64,000 nucleotides of DNA from JAYPWI01 sp038135065 (GTDB taxonomy: Bacteria; Actinomycetota; Acidimicrobiia; Acidimicrobiales; Poriferisodalaceae). The stretch is taken from positions 56,256 through 120,255 of the forward strand of contig JAYPWI010000007.1 of assembly GCA_038135065.1 (NCBI GenBank), given 5' to 3'. The notes under the pieces were generated by a model. The model was not told the DNA's origin. It saw only the letters and a program-made list of their open reading frames with translations, and searched no databases. The translations under genes and the position numbers were made by a program. Shown in pieces: positions 26,561 to 35,212 of the stretch (within the stretch, counting starts at the first letter, position 1; every line of letters begins with the position of its first letter).

Positions 26561-27730
26561 TCAGTCCACGGCGGCGAGGGCCTGGCCGATGTCGGCCAGG
26601 AGATCCTCCGTGTCCTCCAAGCCCACCGAGAGGCGGATCATGCCGTCCCCGATACCCACGGCCGCGCGCTGTTCGGGTGTCAACGCAGCATGGGTCATCG
26701 ATGCGGGGTGGTTGACCAGGGTGTCTGGGCCCCCCAGGGAGGGGGCCAGGGCAGCAAGGCGAAGGTGTCCGACGAAGGCGCTGGCCGCGTCGAAGCCCCC
26801 GGCGAACTCGAAGGTCACACACGGTCCGCCGCCCGTCATCTGGCGGAGGGCCAGCTCGTGGTTCGGGTGGTCGGGGTGCATCGGGTAGGCCACCGAACCG
26901 ACCGTCGGGCAGTGGGCCAGCAACTGGGCGATGCGCAGGGCGCTGTGGTTCTGACGCTCGACCCGTACTCCCAGGGTCTTGAGGCCTCGAAGTCCATTCC
27001 ACCCGTCGAAGGGGGACGCGTTGCTGCCTTGAATGACTGCATACCCCCACAGCTCGTTGACGATGGTTTTGTCGCCGACGATCACTCCGATGGTCGCGTC
27101 GTTGTGCCCGCTGAGGCCTTTGGTGGCCGAGTGCACCACCAGGTCGACCCCGTGGTCGATGGGACGCTGGACCAGGGGTGTGGCCAGGGTGGAGTCGACC
27201 ACGGTGACCGGCCCTCGGATGGCGCCGATCGCGGACAGGTCTGCCAGGGCGAGCCCGGGGTTGCAGGGGGTCTCGGCGAACACCAGTGCAGTACGCCCGG
27301 GTTCCACCGCAGCCTCCCAGGCCGTGGAGTCGTCGACGTCCACGAAGGTGACATCGATGCCGAAGCGGGGACAGACCTGGGTGAACAGTTGCGACGTGCC
27401 CGAGAACAACTGGCGCTGGGTGACCACATGGCTTCCGTGGGAACACAGGCCCAACACGATGGTGGAGATGGCCCCCATGCCGCTCGAGCTGCACAACCCT
27501 GCTTCGGCGCCCTCGAGCTCGGCGACTGCATCGGCGAAGGCCTGCACTGTTGGTGATCCGTAGCGACCGTAGAAGTCGGTCGAGCGAGGCCGCCGGGCTC
27601 GCCGGGCAGCATCTGTTGGGTCGCTGGCCCCGAATGCGCTGGCCGCCACCAGGCTCGGCGCGAGCTCGCCACCCGATGCCACAGCCTTGATGGCTCGGGT
27701 CCCCGGTGAGAGGTGGTGGTCGTCGGGCAT
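26561..27730 (-). CDS. Cys/Met-metabolism PLP enzyme (cystathionine gamma-synthase/lyase family)
   Basis: 389 aa. The PLP lysine is K204 in HSATKGLSGHND, with DFYGRYGSPT (about 52-61) and SSGMGAI (about 82-88) forming the cofactor pocket. The family covers cystathionine gamma-synthase, gamma-lyase, methionine gamma-lyase and O-acylhomoserine sulfhydrylase; residues do not separate these by eye. ATG at 27730 has GAGGAG 7 bases upstream. An in-frame extension far upstream runs antisense through the monooxygenase gene and is not real. A sulfur role would fit the sulfatases of the region, but this is conjecture. Confidence 0.9.
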   Translation of the reverse strand: MPDDHHLSPGTRAIKAVASGGELAPSLVAASAFGASDPTDAARRARRPRSTDFYGRYGSPTVQAFADAVAELEGAEAGLCSSSGMGAISTIVLGLCSHGSHVVTQRQLFSGTSQLFTQVCPRFGIDVTFVDVDDSTAWEAAVEPGRTALVFAETPCNPGLALADLSAIGAIRGPVTVVDSTLATPLVQRPIDHGVDLVVHSATKGLSGHNDATIGVIVGDKTIVNELWGYAVIQGSNASPFDGWNGLRGLKTLGVRVERQNHSALRIAQLLAHCPTVGSVAYPMHPDHPNHELALRQMTGGGPCVTFEFAGGFDAASAFVGHLRLAALAPSLGGPDTLVNHPASMTHAALTPEQRAAVGIGDGMIRLSVGLEDTEDLLADIGQALAAVD

Positions 27731-27985
27731 GAAGGGCTCCTCGGGTGAAAAGACCGGAACCGGGGCGGGAGGACCCTTGGACACATGGTTGCCGGTACGC
27801 CGGCCACATCTCCGTCGAAACGGATAAAGCACCTTGGGTGTCCGCCCAGGTTGCCGGACGACGGGTGCACGCACCCTCGCCACTCGCGATGTCAACGACA
27901 GAATGCTACCGGTAGTGATCGACGAGGCGCCAACGGCGTCTGGCCGGACCATGGCGCCAAGGTGGGTGGCGTTAGGGTGCTCGGG
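27731..27985. other. 255-base divergent intergenic region
   Basis: This is the longest gap in the window. It separates the PLP enzyme and the monooxygenase genes. It holds a 10-bp perfect palindrome CTACCGGTAG (27906-27915), a minus-strand TTGACA (27890-27895) without a good -10, and the TAGGGT box of the monooxygenase. No ORF with coding character or RNA gene was recognised. Confidence 0.5.
27973..27978 (+). promoter_or_regulatory. -10 box TAGGGT
   Basis: TAGGGT ends 7 bases before the ATG at 27986 and fixes that start against a frame open from 27785. Confidence 0.5.
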
Positions 27986-29596
27986 ATGAGCAGTCTGGTT
28001 CCCGTCCCCGCTCGGGTCGATGCCGTGGTCGTCGGGGCGGGTTTCGCCGGGATGTACGCCGTCCATCGTCTCGGGACCATGGGCCTGTCGGTGCAGTGCT
28101 TCGAGGCGGGCACCGAGGTGGGGGGAACCTGGTACTGGAATCGGTACCCGGGGGCCCGTTGCGACGTGGAGAGCTTGGAGTACAGCTACAGCTTCGACGA
28201 GGACCTCCAGCAGGAGTGGGTGTGGACCGAGCGATATGCCGCCCAGCCCGAGATCCTGGCGTATGCCAGTCATGTGGCCGACCGGTTCGATCTGCGTCGA
28301 CACATCGCCTTCCAGACCCGGGTCACCGAGGCCACCTGGGCAGAGGACGCTGGGGAGTGGTTGGTGTCCACCGATGCAGGGCAGCACCTCTCTGCGACCT
28401 TCCTGGTCGCCGCAGTGGGCTGCCTGTCCACTGCGTCCGTGCCCGACATCGAGGGGGTCGAGCACTTCGGTGGACAGGTCCATCACACGGGGCGTTGGCC
28501 CAAGGAGGGTGTCGACGTCAGCGGGCTGCGGGTGGGTGTCATCGGCACCGGCTCGTCGGCCGTGCAGGCCATTCCCGTGCTCGCCGAACGATGCGAGCAC
28601 CTGACTGTGTTCCAGCGGACGGCCCAGTACACGATCCCGGCCCGCAACCGCCCACTGGACCCCGCAGACATGGACGCCGTGAAGGCCCGCTACCCGGCGT
28701 TCCGGGCCGAGAACAGGACCACGGCCAACGCCCTGTCGGCCCGCCATCCCCCTCATCGGGAGCGGGCAGTGGATTCCACCGACCAGCGGCGCCTGGAGGA
28801 GTTCGAGGAGCGGTGGGACCGGGGCGGCACCAACTTCCTCGCTGCGTTCCGGGATCTCATGTTCGACGAGAGGGCCAACGAGTACGCCGCAGCCTTCGTC
28901 CGGGACAAGATCGCGGCGATCGTGGAGGACCCGGAGGTGGCCCGCCGACTGACCCCGCAGCACCGCATCGGCTGCAAGCGGCTGGTCATCGACTCGGGCT
29001 ACTACGAGACCTTCAACCGGCCGAACGTGACCCTGGTCGATGTGAGCGCCGATCCGATCGAGGCCATCACCCCCACCGGGGTCAAGACCGCAGCCGACCA
29101 TGTCGACGTCGATGTGCTCGTATTCGCCACGGGCTTCGATGCCATGACGGGCTCGTTGCTGAGGATGGGGATCACCGGCGTCGGGGGCCGGTCGCTGGCC
29201 GAGGTGTGGGCAGCGGGGCCCGTCAACTACCTCGGGTTGATGGTTCCCGGCTTCCCGAACCTCTTCACCGTCACCGGTCCCGGGAGTCCGTCGGTGTTGG
29301 CCAACATGGTCGTGGCCATCGAGCACCACGTGGAATGGATCGCCGAGTGCATCGATCATGTCCGCGCTGGGAGTCGCAGCAGGATCGAGGCGACCGATGG
29401 GGCGGCCGAGCAGTGGGTGGCTCACGTGAACGCAGTGGCCGACCGCACGATCTACCCCTCGTGCAACTCGTGGTACCTGGGAGCCAACGTGCCGGGTAAG
29501 CCGAGGGTGTTCATGCCCCTGCTCGGGTTTCCCGACTACGTGTCCCGTTGCGCCGCCGTCGTGCAGGACGGTTACCGGGGCTTCGAGATCGGGTGA
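27986..29596 (+). CDS. Baeyer-Villiger monooxygenase (FAD, type I)
   Basis: 536 aa. The FAD motif GAGFAG (about residues 17-22), the Baeyer-Villiger fingerprint FGGQVHHTGRWP (about 160-171, FxGxxxHxxxWP) and the NADPH motif GTGSSA (about 187-192) are all present, in the order of CHMO-like enzymes. Such enzymes convert ketones to esters or lactones with NADPH and O2. The context is telling: an alpha/beta hydrolase follows 67 bases later and could open the ester. Steroid or cyclic ketones are plausible substrates given the neighbours; this is inference. Confidence 0.92.
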   Translation: MSSLVPVPARVDAVVVGAGFAGMYAVHRLGTMGLSVQCFEAGTEVGGTWYWNRYPGARCDVESLEYSYSFDEDLQQEWVWTERYAAQPEILAYASHVADRFDLRRHIAFQTRVTEATWAEDAGEWLVSTDAGQHLSATFLVAAVGCLSTASVPDIEGVEHFGGQVHHTGRWPKEGVDVSGLRVGVIGTGSSAVQAIPVLAERCEHLTVFQRTAQYTIPARNRPLDPADMDAVKARYPAFRAENRTTANALSARHPPHRERAVDSTDQRRLEEFEERWDRGGTNFLAAFRDLMFDERANEYAAAFVRDKIAAIVEDPEVARRLTPQHRIGCKRLVIDSGYYETFNRPNVTLVDVSADPIEAITPTGVKTAADHVDVDVLVFATGFDAMTGSLLRMGITGVGGRSLAEVWAAGPVNYLGLMVPGFPNLFTVTGPGSPSVLANMVVAIEHHVEWIAECIDHVRAGSRSRIEATDGAAEQWVAHVNAVADRTIYPSCNSWYLGANVPGKPRVFMPLLGFPDYVSRCAAVVQDGYRGFEIG

Positions 29597-29663
29597 GCAC
29601 CCTGCGGGGCTGCTTGACTGGACGCCTGGCGGGGCCAGGAATCGTTCGAAGAGGGGTTGCCCG

Positions 29664-30455
29664 ATGACCATCGCCCATCACTGGACCCACGGGAACGCCA
29701 CAGATCCCGTGCTGCTGTGCCTGCACGGGATCGGTTCCTGCGCCGATGCCTTCATCCCGCAGCACGAGTTGGCCGCGACCTGTGGTCGGCGGGTCGTCGC
29801 ATGGGATGCCCCGGGCTACCGCCACTCCGTGGACCCGCCCGCCGACCCCGGTCTCGATGGATGGGCCGACGCTGTTGCCGATCTGATCGATGCCCTGGGC
29901 GCGGATCGAGTGGACCTGCTCGGCGTGTCGTGGGGCGGGGTCACCGCCACCCGGGTAGCCCTCCGCCACCCCGATCGGGTCGCCTCGCTCGTGCTGGCCG
30001 ACTCGAGCGTCGGTTCGGGCACGGCAGCGGATCGCGCCGAGGCCATGCGGGGTCGAGCGGGAGCCCTCGACGAGTTGGGCATCGAGGAGTTCTCGAGGAC
30101 CCGATCGCCGGTGCTGTTCGCTCCCACCGCCCCCGACGATCTCATTGCCCACACTGCGCAGCTCATGATCGACTCGGTGCGGATGCCCGTCTACCAATGG
30201 GCGTGCAACTCGATGGCCGACACCGACCACCGGGCTGATCTCGGGCTGATCACCGCGCCGACTCTCGTCATCTATGGCGACCAGGATGCGGTCACCCCGC
30301 CGTCGCTGTCTCGGCAGCTGGCTGCGGGTATCGCGGGCGCCGACCTCGTCGAGATCGCTGATGCTGGCCATCTGGCGAACCAGGAACAACCGGCCGCCTT
30401 CAACGGGGCCGTGGCCTCCTTCCTGGCTACCCGATCCCCTCTCGGGAGTCACTGA
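29664..30455 (+). CDS. Alpha/beta hydrolase (esterase/lactonase-like)
   Basis: 263 aa. The triad is visible: nucleophile Ser in GVSWGG (about 92-97), acid Asp in YGDQDAVTP (about 205-213) and His in DAGHLANQEQP (about 233-243), with the oxyanion block LCLHGIGS (about 18-25). A GAAGAGG sits before the ATG. It follows the Baeyer-Villiger gene on the same strand and may hydrolyse its ester product, a pairing known from cyclic-ketone degradation. A terminator hairpin follows 28 bases after the stop. Confidence 0.9.
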   Translation: MTIAHHWTHGNATDPVLLCLHGIGSCADAFIPQHELAATCGRRVVAWDAPGYRHSVDPPADPGLDGWADAVADLIDALGADRVDLLGVSWGGVTATRVALRHPDRVASLVLADSSVGSGTAADRAEAMRGRAGALDELGIEEFSRTRSPVLFAPTAPDDLIAHTAQLMIDSVRMPVYQWACNSMADTDHRADLGLITAPTLVIYGDQDAVTPPSLSRQLAAGIAGADLVEIADAGHLANQEQPAAFNGAVASFLATRSPLGSH

Positions 30456-30483
30456 AGAACGCCGAGTGGCCGGACGCGACGAA

Positions 30484-30507
30484 GGCCGCCACCTGGTGGT
30501 GGCGGCC
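30484..30507. terminator. Bidirectional hairpin terminator
   Basis: Perfect 10-bp stem GGCCGCCACC / GGTGGCGGCC with loop TGGT, in the 82-base gap between convergent genes. There is no long T-run, as is common for high-GC actinobacterial terminators. Confidence 0.75.
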
Positions 30508-30537
30508 TCCGGCGACTGTTGGTTCAGCCGTGATCGC

Positions 30538-31320
30538 TCAGCTACGCGGGGGCAGGCGGATGCCACCGTCGCAGCGGATCGTCTCGCCGTTCATGTAGGG
30601 GTTGGTGATGCAGTCCATGACGGCAAAGGCCAACTCCTCGCCGATGCCGAGCCGCTTGGGGAACACGACACCCTGACCAAGGCGAGCTTTGAACTGCTCG
30701 CTGGCCTCGCCCTCTCCGTAGATCGGGGTATCGATCAGGCCCGGAGCGATGGTGTTCACCCGAATCCCCACCGAGGCGAGGTCGCGGGCGATGGGCAGGG
30801 TCATCCCCACCACGCCACCCTTCGATGCCGAGTAGGCAGCCTGGCCGATCTGGCCGTCGAATGCGGCGGCCGACGCCATGTTGACCACGGCGCCCCGGCT
30901 GCCGTCGTCGTCGACGGGCTCGGTCTGGGCCATGGCTGCGGCAGCCTGGGCCAGCATGTTGAACGACCCGATCAGGTTGACGTTGATCACGAAGGCGAAG
31001 CGGTCGAGGGGAAACGGGTTGTTGTCCCGGTCGACTGTCCGGCCGGCGAATCCCAGACCGGCCGAGTTGACCAGGGCCCGTAGGGGCCCCATGTCCGATG
31101 CGGCGGCCACCGCCTCCTGGGCGTTCTCGACACTGGTCACGTCGCACTTCACGAACAGGCCGTTGAGCTCGGCGGCCAGGGCCTGGCCGCGCTCTTCCTG
31201 CAGGTCGGCGATGACCACCCGCGATCCGGCGGCGGTGAGCTGGCGGGCCGATGCCTCACCGATGCCCGACGCACCGCCGGTGACGATGGAGGAGCTTCCC
31301 TCGAGGTTCATACGGGGCAT
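30538..31320 (-). CDS. SDR, 3-hydroxyacyl-CoA dehydrogenase type (HSD10/FabG-like)
   Basis: 260 aa. Cofactor motif TGGASGIG (about 14-21), a D at the end of beta-2 (VVIADL) favouring NAD+, and catalytic YSASK (about 163-167). The overall pattern, with NVNLIGSFN and MASAAAFDGQIGQAAYSASK-type catalytic block, matches the HSD10-like type II 3-hydroxyacyl-CoA dehydrogenases. It is the third gene of an acyl-CoA dehydrogenase - thiolase - SDR set; its ATG overlaps the thiolase stop (ATGA). Together they supply most of a beta-oxidation cycle. Confidence 0.9.
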   Translation of the reverse strand: MPRMNLEGSSSIVTGGASGIGEASARQLTAAGSRVVIADLQEERGQALAAELNGLFVKCDVTSVENAQEAVAAASDMGPLRALVNSAGLGFAGRTVDRDNNPFPLDRFAFVINVNLIGSFNMLAQAAAAMAQTEPVDDDGSRGAVVNMASAAAFDGQIGQAAYSASKGGVVGMTLPIARDLASVGIRVNTIAPGLIDTPIYGEGEASEQFKARLGQGVVFPKRLGIGEELAFAVMDCITNPYMNGETIRCDGGIRLPPRS

Positions 31321-32495
31321 CAGGCATCAATCCTTTCGATGATGGTGGCGTTGGCCATACCGCCACCCTCGCACATGGTCTGCAGACCGTAGCGTCCTCC
31401 GGTCCGTTCGAGTTCGTTGAGCAGGGTGGCCATCAGCTTCGTACCCGAACTGCCCAGTGGGTGGCCCAAGGCGATGGCCCCGCCATTCACGTTGGTCTTG
31501 GACAGGTCGGTGCCATGCTCACGCTGCCAGGCCAGGACCACGCTGGCGAATGCCTCGTTGACTTCGAACAGGTCGATGTCCTCGAGCTGCAGACCCGAAC
31601 GGGCCATGACCTTTTCGGTGGCCGGGATGGGGCCCTTGAGCATGGTGACTGGGTCGGCTCCGGCCAGGGCGAAGGTATGGAAGCGGGCCCTGGGGGTCAG
31701 CCCCAGCTCCTCGGCCTTCTGGCGGCTCATGACCAGCACGGCCGACGCCCCGTCGGTGATCTGGCTCGAGTTGCCCGCTGTCACCTTGCCGTCCTCCTTG
31801 AAGGCCGGCTTGAGGTTGCCCAGGGTCTCGGTGGTGGTGCCGTCCCGGATGCCCTCGTCCCGGGTCATCATCACCGTCTCGCCGTCGATCTCGACCGGCA
31901 CGGGAACGATCTCGTTCTCGAAGCGGCCCTCGGCCGTCGCTACCGCAGCCCGGCGCTGGCTCTCCGCCCCGAAGGCGTCGAGATCCTCGCGGCTGAAGCC
32001 GTACTCGTCGGCGATCATCTCCGCCCCGATGCCCTGGGGGGGCAGTCCGGTGTCCTCGTAGCGGTTCTGCATGGTCTCGCTGAAAGGGAAGCCCATGCCC
32101 TGAACGACAGAGGCTCCCATCGGGGTGCGGGTCATGACCTCCACCCCGGCGGCGATGACCACGTCGTATGCCCCAGCGATCACTCCCTGGGCCGCGAAGT
32201 GCAGGGCCTGCTGGCTCGAGCCGCACTGCCGGTCGACGGTGGTGGCTGGCACCGACTCGGGCCAACCGGCGGCTAGGACGGCGTTGCGGCCGATGTTGAG
32301 CGACTGCTCGCCGACCTGCATCACGCAGCCCATGATCACGTCGTCGACGATGGCCGGATCGAACCCGTTGCGTTCTTGCAGCGCACGCAGCACGTGGGCT
32401 GCGAGGTCGGTGGGATGCCAGTCCTTGAGCATGCCGTTGCGCCTGCCACCCGGGGTGCGCACGGCGTCGATGATGACCGCTTCTCTCATTTCCAT
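31320..32495 (-). CDS. Thiolase (acetyl-CoA acetyltransferase/3-ketoacyl-CoA thiolase)
   Basis: 391 aa, complete. Catalytic C91 in VDRQCGSSQQAL, His in ALGHPLGSSGT (about 349) and Cys in MCEGGGMANA (about 379) are all present, unlike the thiolase-like gene at 11.7 kb. Thiolases cleave 3-ketoacyl-CoA to acetyl-CoA; the sequence resembles actinobacterial FadA-type enzymes of lipid or steroid side-chain breakdown. ATG at 32495 has the -10 box TAGACT 8 bases upstream. The acyl-CoA dehydrogenase gene lies 55 bases upstream on the same strand. Confidence 0.93.
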   Translation of the reverse strand: MEMREAVIIDAVRTPGGRRNGMLKDWHPTDLAAHVLRALQERNGFDPAIVDDVIMGCVMQVGEQSLNIGRNAVLAAGWPESVPATTVDRQCGSSQQALHFAAQGVIAGAYDVVIAAGVEVMTRTPMGASVVQGMGFPFSETMQNRYEDTGLPPQGIGAEMIADEYGFSREDLDAFGAESQRRAAVATAEGRFENEIVPVPVEIDGETVMMTRDEGIRDGTTTETLGNLKPAFKEDGKVTAGNSSQITDGASAVLVMSRQKAEELGLTPRARFHTFALAGADPVTMLKGPIPATEKVMARSGLQLEDIDLFEVNEAFASVVLAWQREHGTDLSKTNVNGGAIALGHPLGSSGTKLMATLLNELERTGGRYGLQTMCEGGGMANATIIERIDA

Positions 32496-32503
32496 GAGCA
32501 GCG

Positions 32504-32509
32504 AGTCTA
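32504..32509 (-). promoter_or_regulatory. -10 box TAGACT (minus strand)
   Basis: On the minus strand TAGACT ends 8 bases before the thiolase ATG at 32495, so thiolase and SDR can be transcribed without the upstream dehydrogenase. Confidence 0.45.
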
Positions 32510-32550
32510 TTGGTCCCGCCGGGCCCGCCACCGGCCCCGGCGCTGTCCCG

Positions 32551-33810
32551 CTACTGGTTGCGGGGAAGTTCCTTGAACGGGGTGGAGCGGTCGGGGCCCG
32601 GTTCCTTGGGAAGCCCCAGCACCCGTTCACCGAGGATGTTGTGCTGAATCTCGTCCGAGCCGCCGTAGATCGAGGGCGCAGATGCGTACAGGGCGACCTC
32701 GGCGATCGAGGAGTCGACCTGGCTCGATCGGTAGCCCAGCATGCCGTCGGCACCCGCAGTGGCCAGCCCGTACTCGCGGAAGCGGCGGTGGATCTCCGCA
32801 TCGAGGAGCTTGGCGATGTTCGGCTCGCCCCCCGTGCGTTGCCGTCGGTCCTTGGCTCGTTGGATGTTCCAGCGGTTCAGTTGGAGCAGGGTGAACAGGG
32901 ATACCGACTGCTGACGGAAGACCGGGTCGTCGAGGCGACCGAGGTCGCGGGCGGCCTCGGTGTAGCGATCCCACAGCTTCTGCCCGACGCCGGGAGCATG
33001 ACCGGCGTTGGAACCGGCCCGGGCGGCCGCGACCACGTCACCGACCCGACGCCCCAGGTTGTCGGCGATCGAGCCCGGGTTGACGAGCACGAACCCGGCT
33101 GAACCGCCGCCGATGGAGGCCCGCTCGTGGCTGAGGGTGGTGTTGGCCACCCTCCACCCGTCGCCGAGGTCGCCGATGCGCGCCGCGTCCTCGACTCGGG
33201 CATCGCTCATGAACACCTCGTTGAACATCGACCGTCCTGTCATCTCCCGCAAGGGGCGAACGTCGACCTCGTCCTGGTGCATGTCGATGGCGAAGTAGGT
33301 GATGCCTGCGTGCTTGGGGGAGTCGGCGTCGGTGCGGGCGATGAGCATGCCCATGTCGGCGATGCGACCTCCCGAGGTCCACACCTTCTGGCCGTTGACC
33401 ACCCACTCGTCGCCGTCTCGGTCGGCCCTGGTCTGTAGTCCGGCGAGATCCGAGCCGGCCCCGGGCTCGGAGAACAGCTGGCACCAGGCGTCGGTGCCGT
33501 TGAGGATGCGAGGGACGAACCGGTCGATCTGCTCTGGTGACCCGTGATCGGCGATGGTCGGGGCAGCGAGCATGTGCCCGAGCCCGGGCGGCGGCCCGAT
33601 GACGTCCAGTCGGCCCATGGTGCGCATGGCGGCCAGGGCCTGGCCCTGGCCCAGGCCTCGCCCATAAGCGTGTTCGGGGAGAGACGGGTGGCTCCAACGC
33701 TCGTCGAGCATGGCCTGCCACCACTCGCCGACCGTCATGTCGGGGTCCCAGTGGCGGCGGACGAAGTCCTCGACCTCGGCGGAAATCGCTTCGGGGGTGC
33801 TCTCAGCCAT
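32551..33810 (-). CDS. Acyl-CoA dehydrogenase
   Basis: 419 aa. The FAD/substrate block CQLFSEPGAGSDLAGL (about 111-126), WVVNGQKVWTSGG (about 138-150) and the C-terminal IYGGSDEIQHNILGERVLG (about 385-403) mark the family. Where medium-chain enzymes have the catalytic Glu in YEGT, this reads YGGS, as in many actinobacterial FadE proteins that place the base elsewhere or work as hetero-oligomers. It catalyses the first oxidation of beta-oxidation. ATG at 33810 is preferred over GTG at 33816 because the -10 box TAGCCT is 6 bases before it. Confidence 0.92.
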   Translation of the reverse strand: MAESTPEAISAEVEDFVRRHWDPDMTVGEWWQAMLDERWSHPSLPEHAYGRGLGQGQALAAMRTMGRLDVIGPPPGLGHMLAAPTIADHGSPEQIDRFVPRILNGTDAWCQLFSEPGAGSDLAGLQTRADRDGDEWVVNGQKVWTSGGRIADMGMLIARTDADSPKHAGITYFAIDMHQDEVDVRPLREMTGRSMFNEVFMSDARVEDAARIGDLGDGWRVANTTLSHERASIGGGSAGFVLVNPGSIADNLGRRVGDVVAAARAGSNAGHAPGVGQKLWDRYTEAARDLGRLDDPVFRQQSVSLFTLLQLNRWNIQRAKDRRQRTGGEPNIAKLLDAEIHRRFREYGLATAGADGMLGYRSSQVDSSIAEVALYASAPSIYGGSDEIQHNILGERVLGLPKEPGPDRSTPFKELPRNQ

Positions 33811-33816
33811 GGCCAC

Positions 33817-33822
33817 AGGCTA
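33817..33822 (-). promoter_or_regulatory. -10 box TAGCCT (minus strand)
   Basis: On the minus strand TAGCCT ends 6 bases before the dehydrogenase ATG at 33810. Confidence 0.5.
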
Positions 33823-33869
33823 CGGGCCCGGGCGGGCGACCCCCATGTCACCGTAGGATTGGGCTTCGC

Positions 33870-35189
33870 ATGTCCGAACATTCCCCTCGGTCGGGTGGGC
33901 GGCCTCCAGGCCCGCCGGCCTCCGCCGGAGCCACCGCCAAGGTCAGCACCTTCGCCTCCCTGGCCATTCCCTCGTATCGAGTCCTGTGGTGGAGCGGGTT
34001 GTTCTCGTTCATGGGGATCCAGATGCAGATGCTCCTGCGGGGCCTGCTGGCGTGGGATCTCACCGAGCGTGAGGGTGCGCTCGGCGTGGTGTTCCTGGTC
34101 TTCGGGCTGGCCATGCTGATCACCACCCCCTTGGGTGGCGTGGCCGCGGACCGATTTCCGAAGCGGTGGCTGTTGTTCGCCGGTCAGGCCATGATCACCG
34201 TCGGCGCGGTCGGTATGGGTGTGGCCGTACTGGCCGGGGTCGAGCAGTTCTGGATGCTGCTGGTGGTCAGCGTCATCCAGGGCGCCATGTTCGGCCTCAT
34301 CGGGCCGGCTCGGGTGTCGTTCAGCCGGGAGTTGGTCGGTCCCGAACTGCTGGGCAATGCCATCACCCTGTCGGTGTTGTCGATGAGTTCGACCAGGGTG
34401 TTCGCCCCGTCGTTGGCCGGGGCGTTGGCGGGGTGGGCCCTGTTCGGGATCGGCGGGGCCTACGTGGTAGCCGCCGTGTTCAGCCTCTTCAGCGCCTGGC
34501 TGACCTTCTTTCTCCCCGACACGGGATCGACGCCGACGGCGAGGAACCCGTTCGCCGAGATCGTCGACGGGGTTCGCTACGTGGCCCAGCGCCCACCCCT
34601 GCGGCGGATGGTGGTCACATCCACCATCGTCATCATGTTCGGGTTCAACTACATCTCGTTCATGCCCGCCCTGGTGGAGGGGGTCTACGAACTGGGCGAT
34701 GGCTCGGTGGGCTTCATGAGCACGGCCAGCTCCATCGGCGCGGTGGCCGTGTCGATCCCCCTCGCATCCCGGTCGGGCTCCCCTCGGGCCCGGACGATGA
34801 TCGCCTGGTTCGGGCTCGCCTTCGGGGGGTTCGTGGCCCTGCTGTCCCTGGCTCCCCAGTACTGGGTGGCGGTGCCCATCGTGGTGCTCGTCGGAGGGGC
34901 CACCACCGGGTTCCAATCGCTGAGCAGCGCGGTGGCCCTCGGGGACACCGACCCGTCCCATCAGGGCCGGGTCCAGTCGCTCATGCAACTTGCCTTCGCC
35001 GGGTTCGGCCTGGCCGCCCTGCCCCTCGGACTGCTGGCCGAGGCGATCGGGCTGAAGCGAGCCATCGCCCTGATGGGGGTGATCCCGATGGTGGCCGTCG
35101 TTGCGTACGCGATGGGGGAGGGGCTCCTGGGTCGGTCACGGAAGATCCTTGCCACGGGTCCCGGTGGGGCCGAGCAGCCAGCCGGGTAG
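33870..35189 (+). CDS. MFS transporter
   Basis: 439 aa with about twelve membrane segments. The loop GGVAADRFPKRW after segment 2 (about 89-100) is the MFS signature, and the layout resembles the EntS/MFS_3 drug or siderophore exporters, though import cannot be excluded. It lies 23 bases before the arylsulfatase gene on the same strand and may move a sulfate ester or its product. TAGGAT at 33854-33859 is a possible -10, leaving a leader of a few bases. Confidence 0.88.
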   Translation: MSEHSPRSGGRPPGPPASAGATAKVSTFASLAIPSYRVLWWSGLFSFMGIQMQMLLRGLLAWDLTEREGALGVVFLVFGLAMLITTPLGGVAADRFPKRWLLFAGQAMITVGAVGMGVAVLAGVEQFWMLLVVSVIQGAMFGLIGPARVSFSRELVGPELLGNAITLSVLSMSSTRVFAPSLAGALAGWALFGIGGAYVVAAVFSLFSAWLTFFLPDTGSTPTARNPFAEIVDGVRYVAQRPPLRRMVVTSTIVIMFGFNYISFMPALVEGVYELGDGSVGFMSTASSIGAVAVSIPLASRSGSPRARTMIAWFGLAFGGFVALLSLAPQYWVAVPIVVLVGGATTGFQSLSSAVALGDTDPSHQGRVQSLMQLAFAGFGLAALPLGLLAEAIGLKRAIALMGVIPMVAVVAYAMGEGLLGRSRKILATGPGGAEQPAG

Positions 35190-35194
35190 TCGCC

Positions 35195-35210
35195 CTCTGG
35201 TAGACCAGAG
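35195..35210. promoter_or_regulatory. 16-bp palindrome before the sulfatase start
   Basis: CTCTGGT and ACCAGAG are perfect inverted arms around AG, ending two bases before the ATG at 35213. It contains TAGACC where a -10 box would lie, so a repressor bound here could block initiation or translation start. It is too short-looped for a good RNA hairpin. Confidence 0.45.
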
Positions 35211-35212
35211 CG

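Noticed and set aside
27890..27895. TTGACA on the minus strand before the PLP enzyme as its -35 box
   Set aside because: No acceptable -10 box lies 16-18 bases downstream on that strand.
26561..29671. A 1036-codon minus-strand frame joining the PLP enzyme to sequence antisense to the Baeyer-Villiger gene
   Set aside because: Only the last 389 codons carry PLP-enzyme motifs and follow a GAGGAG site. The rest is antisense to a clear monooxygenase.
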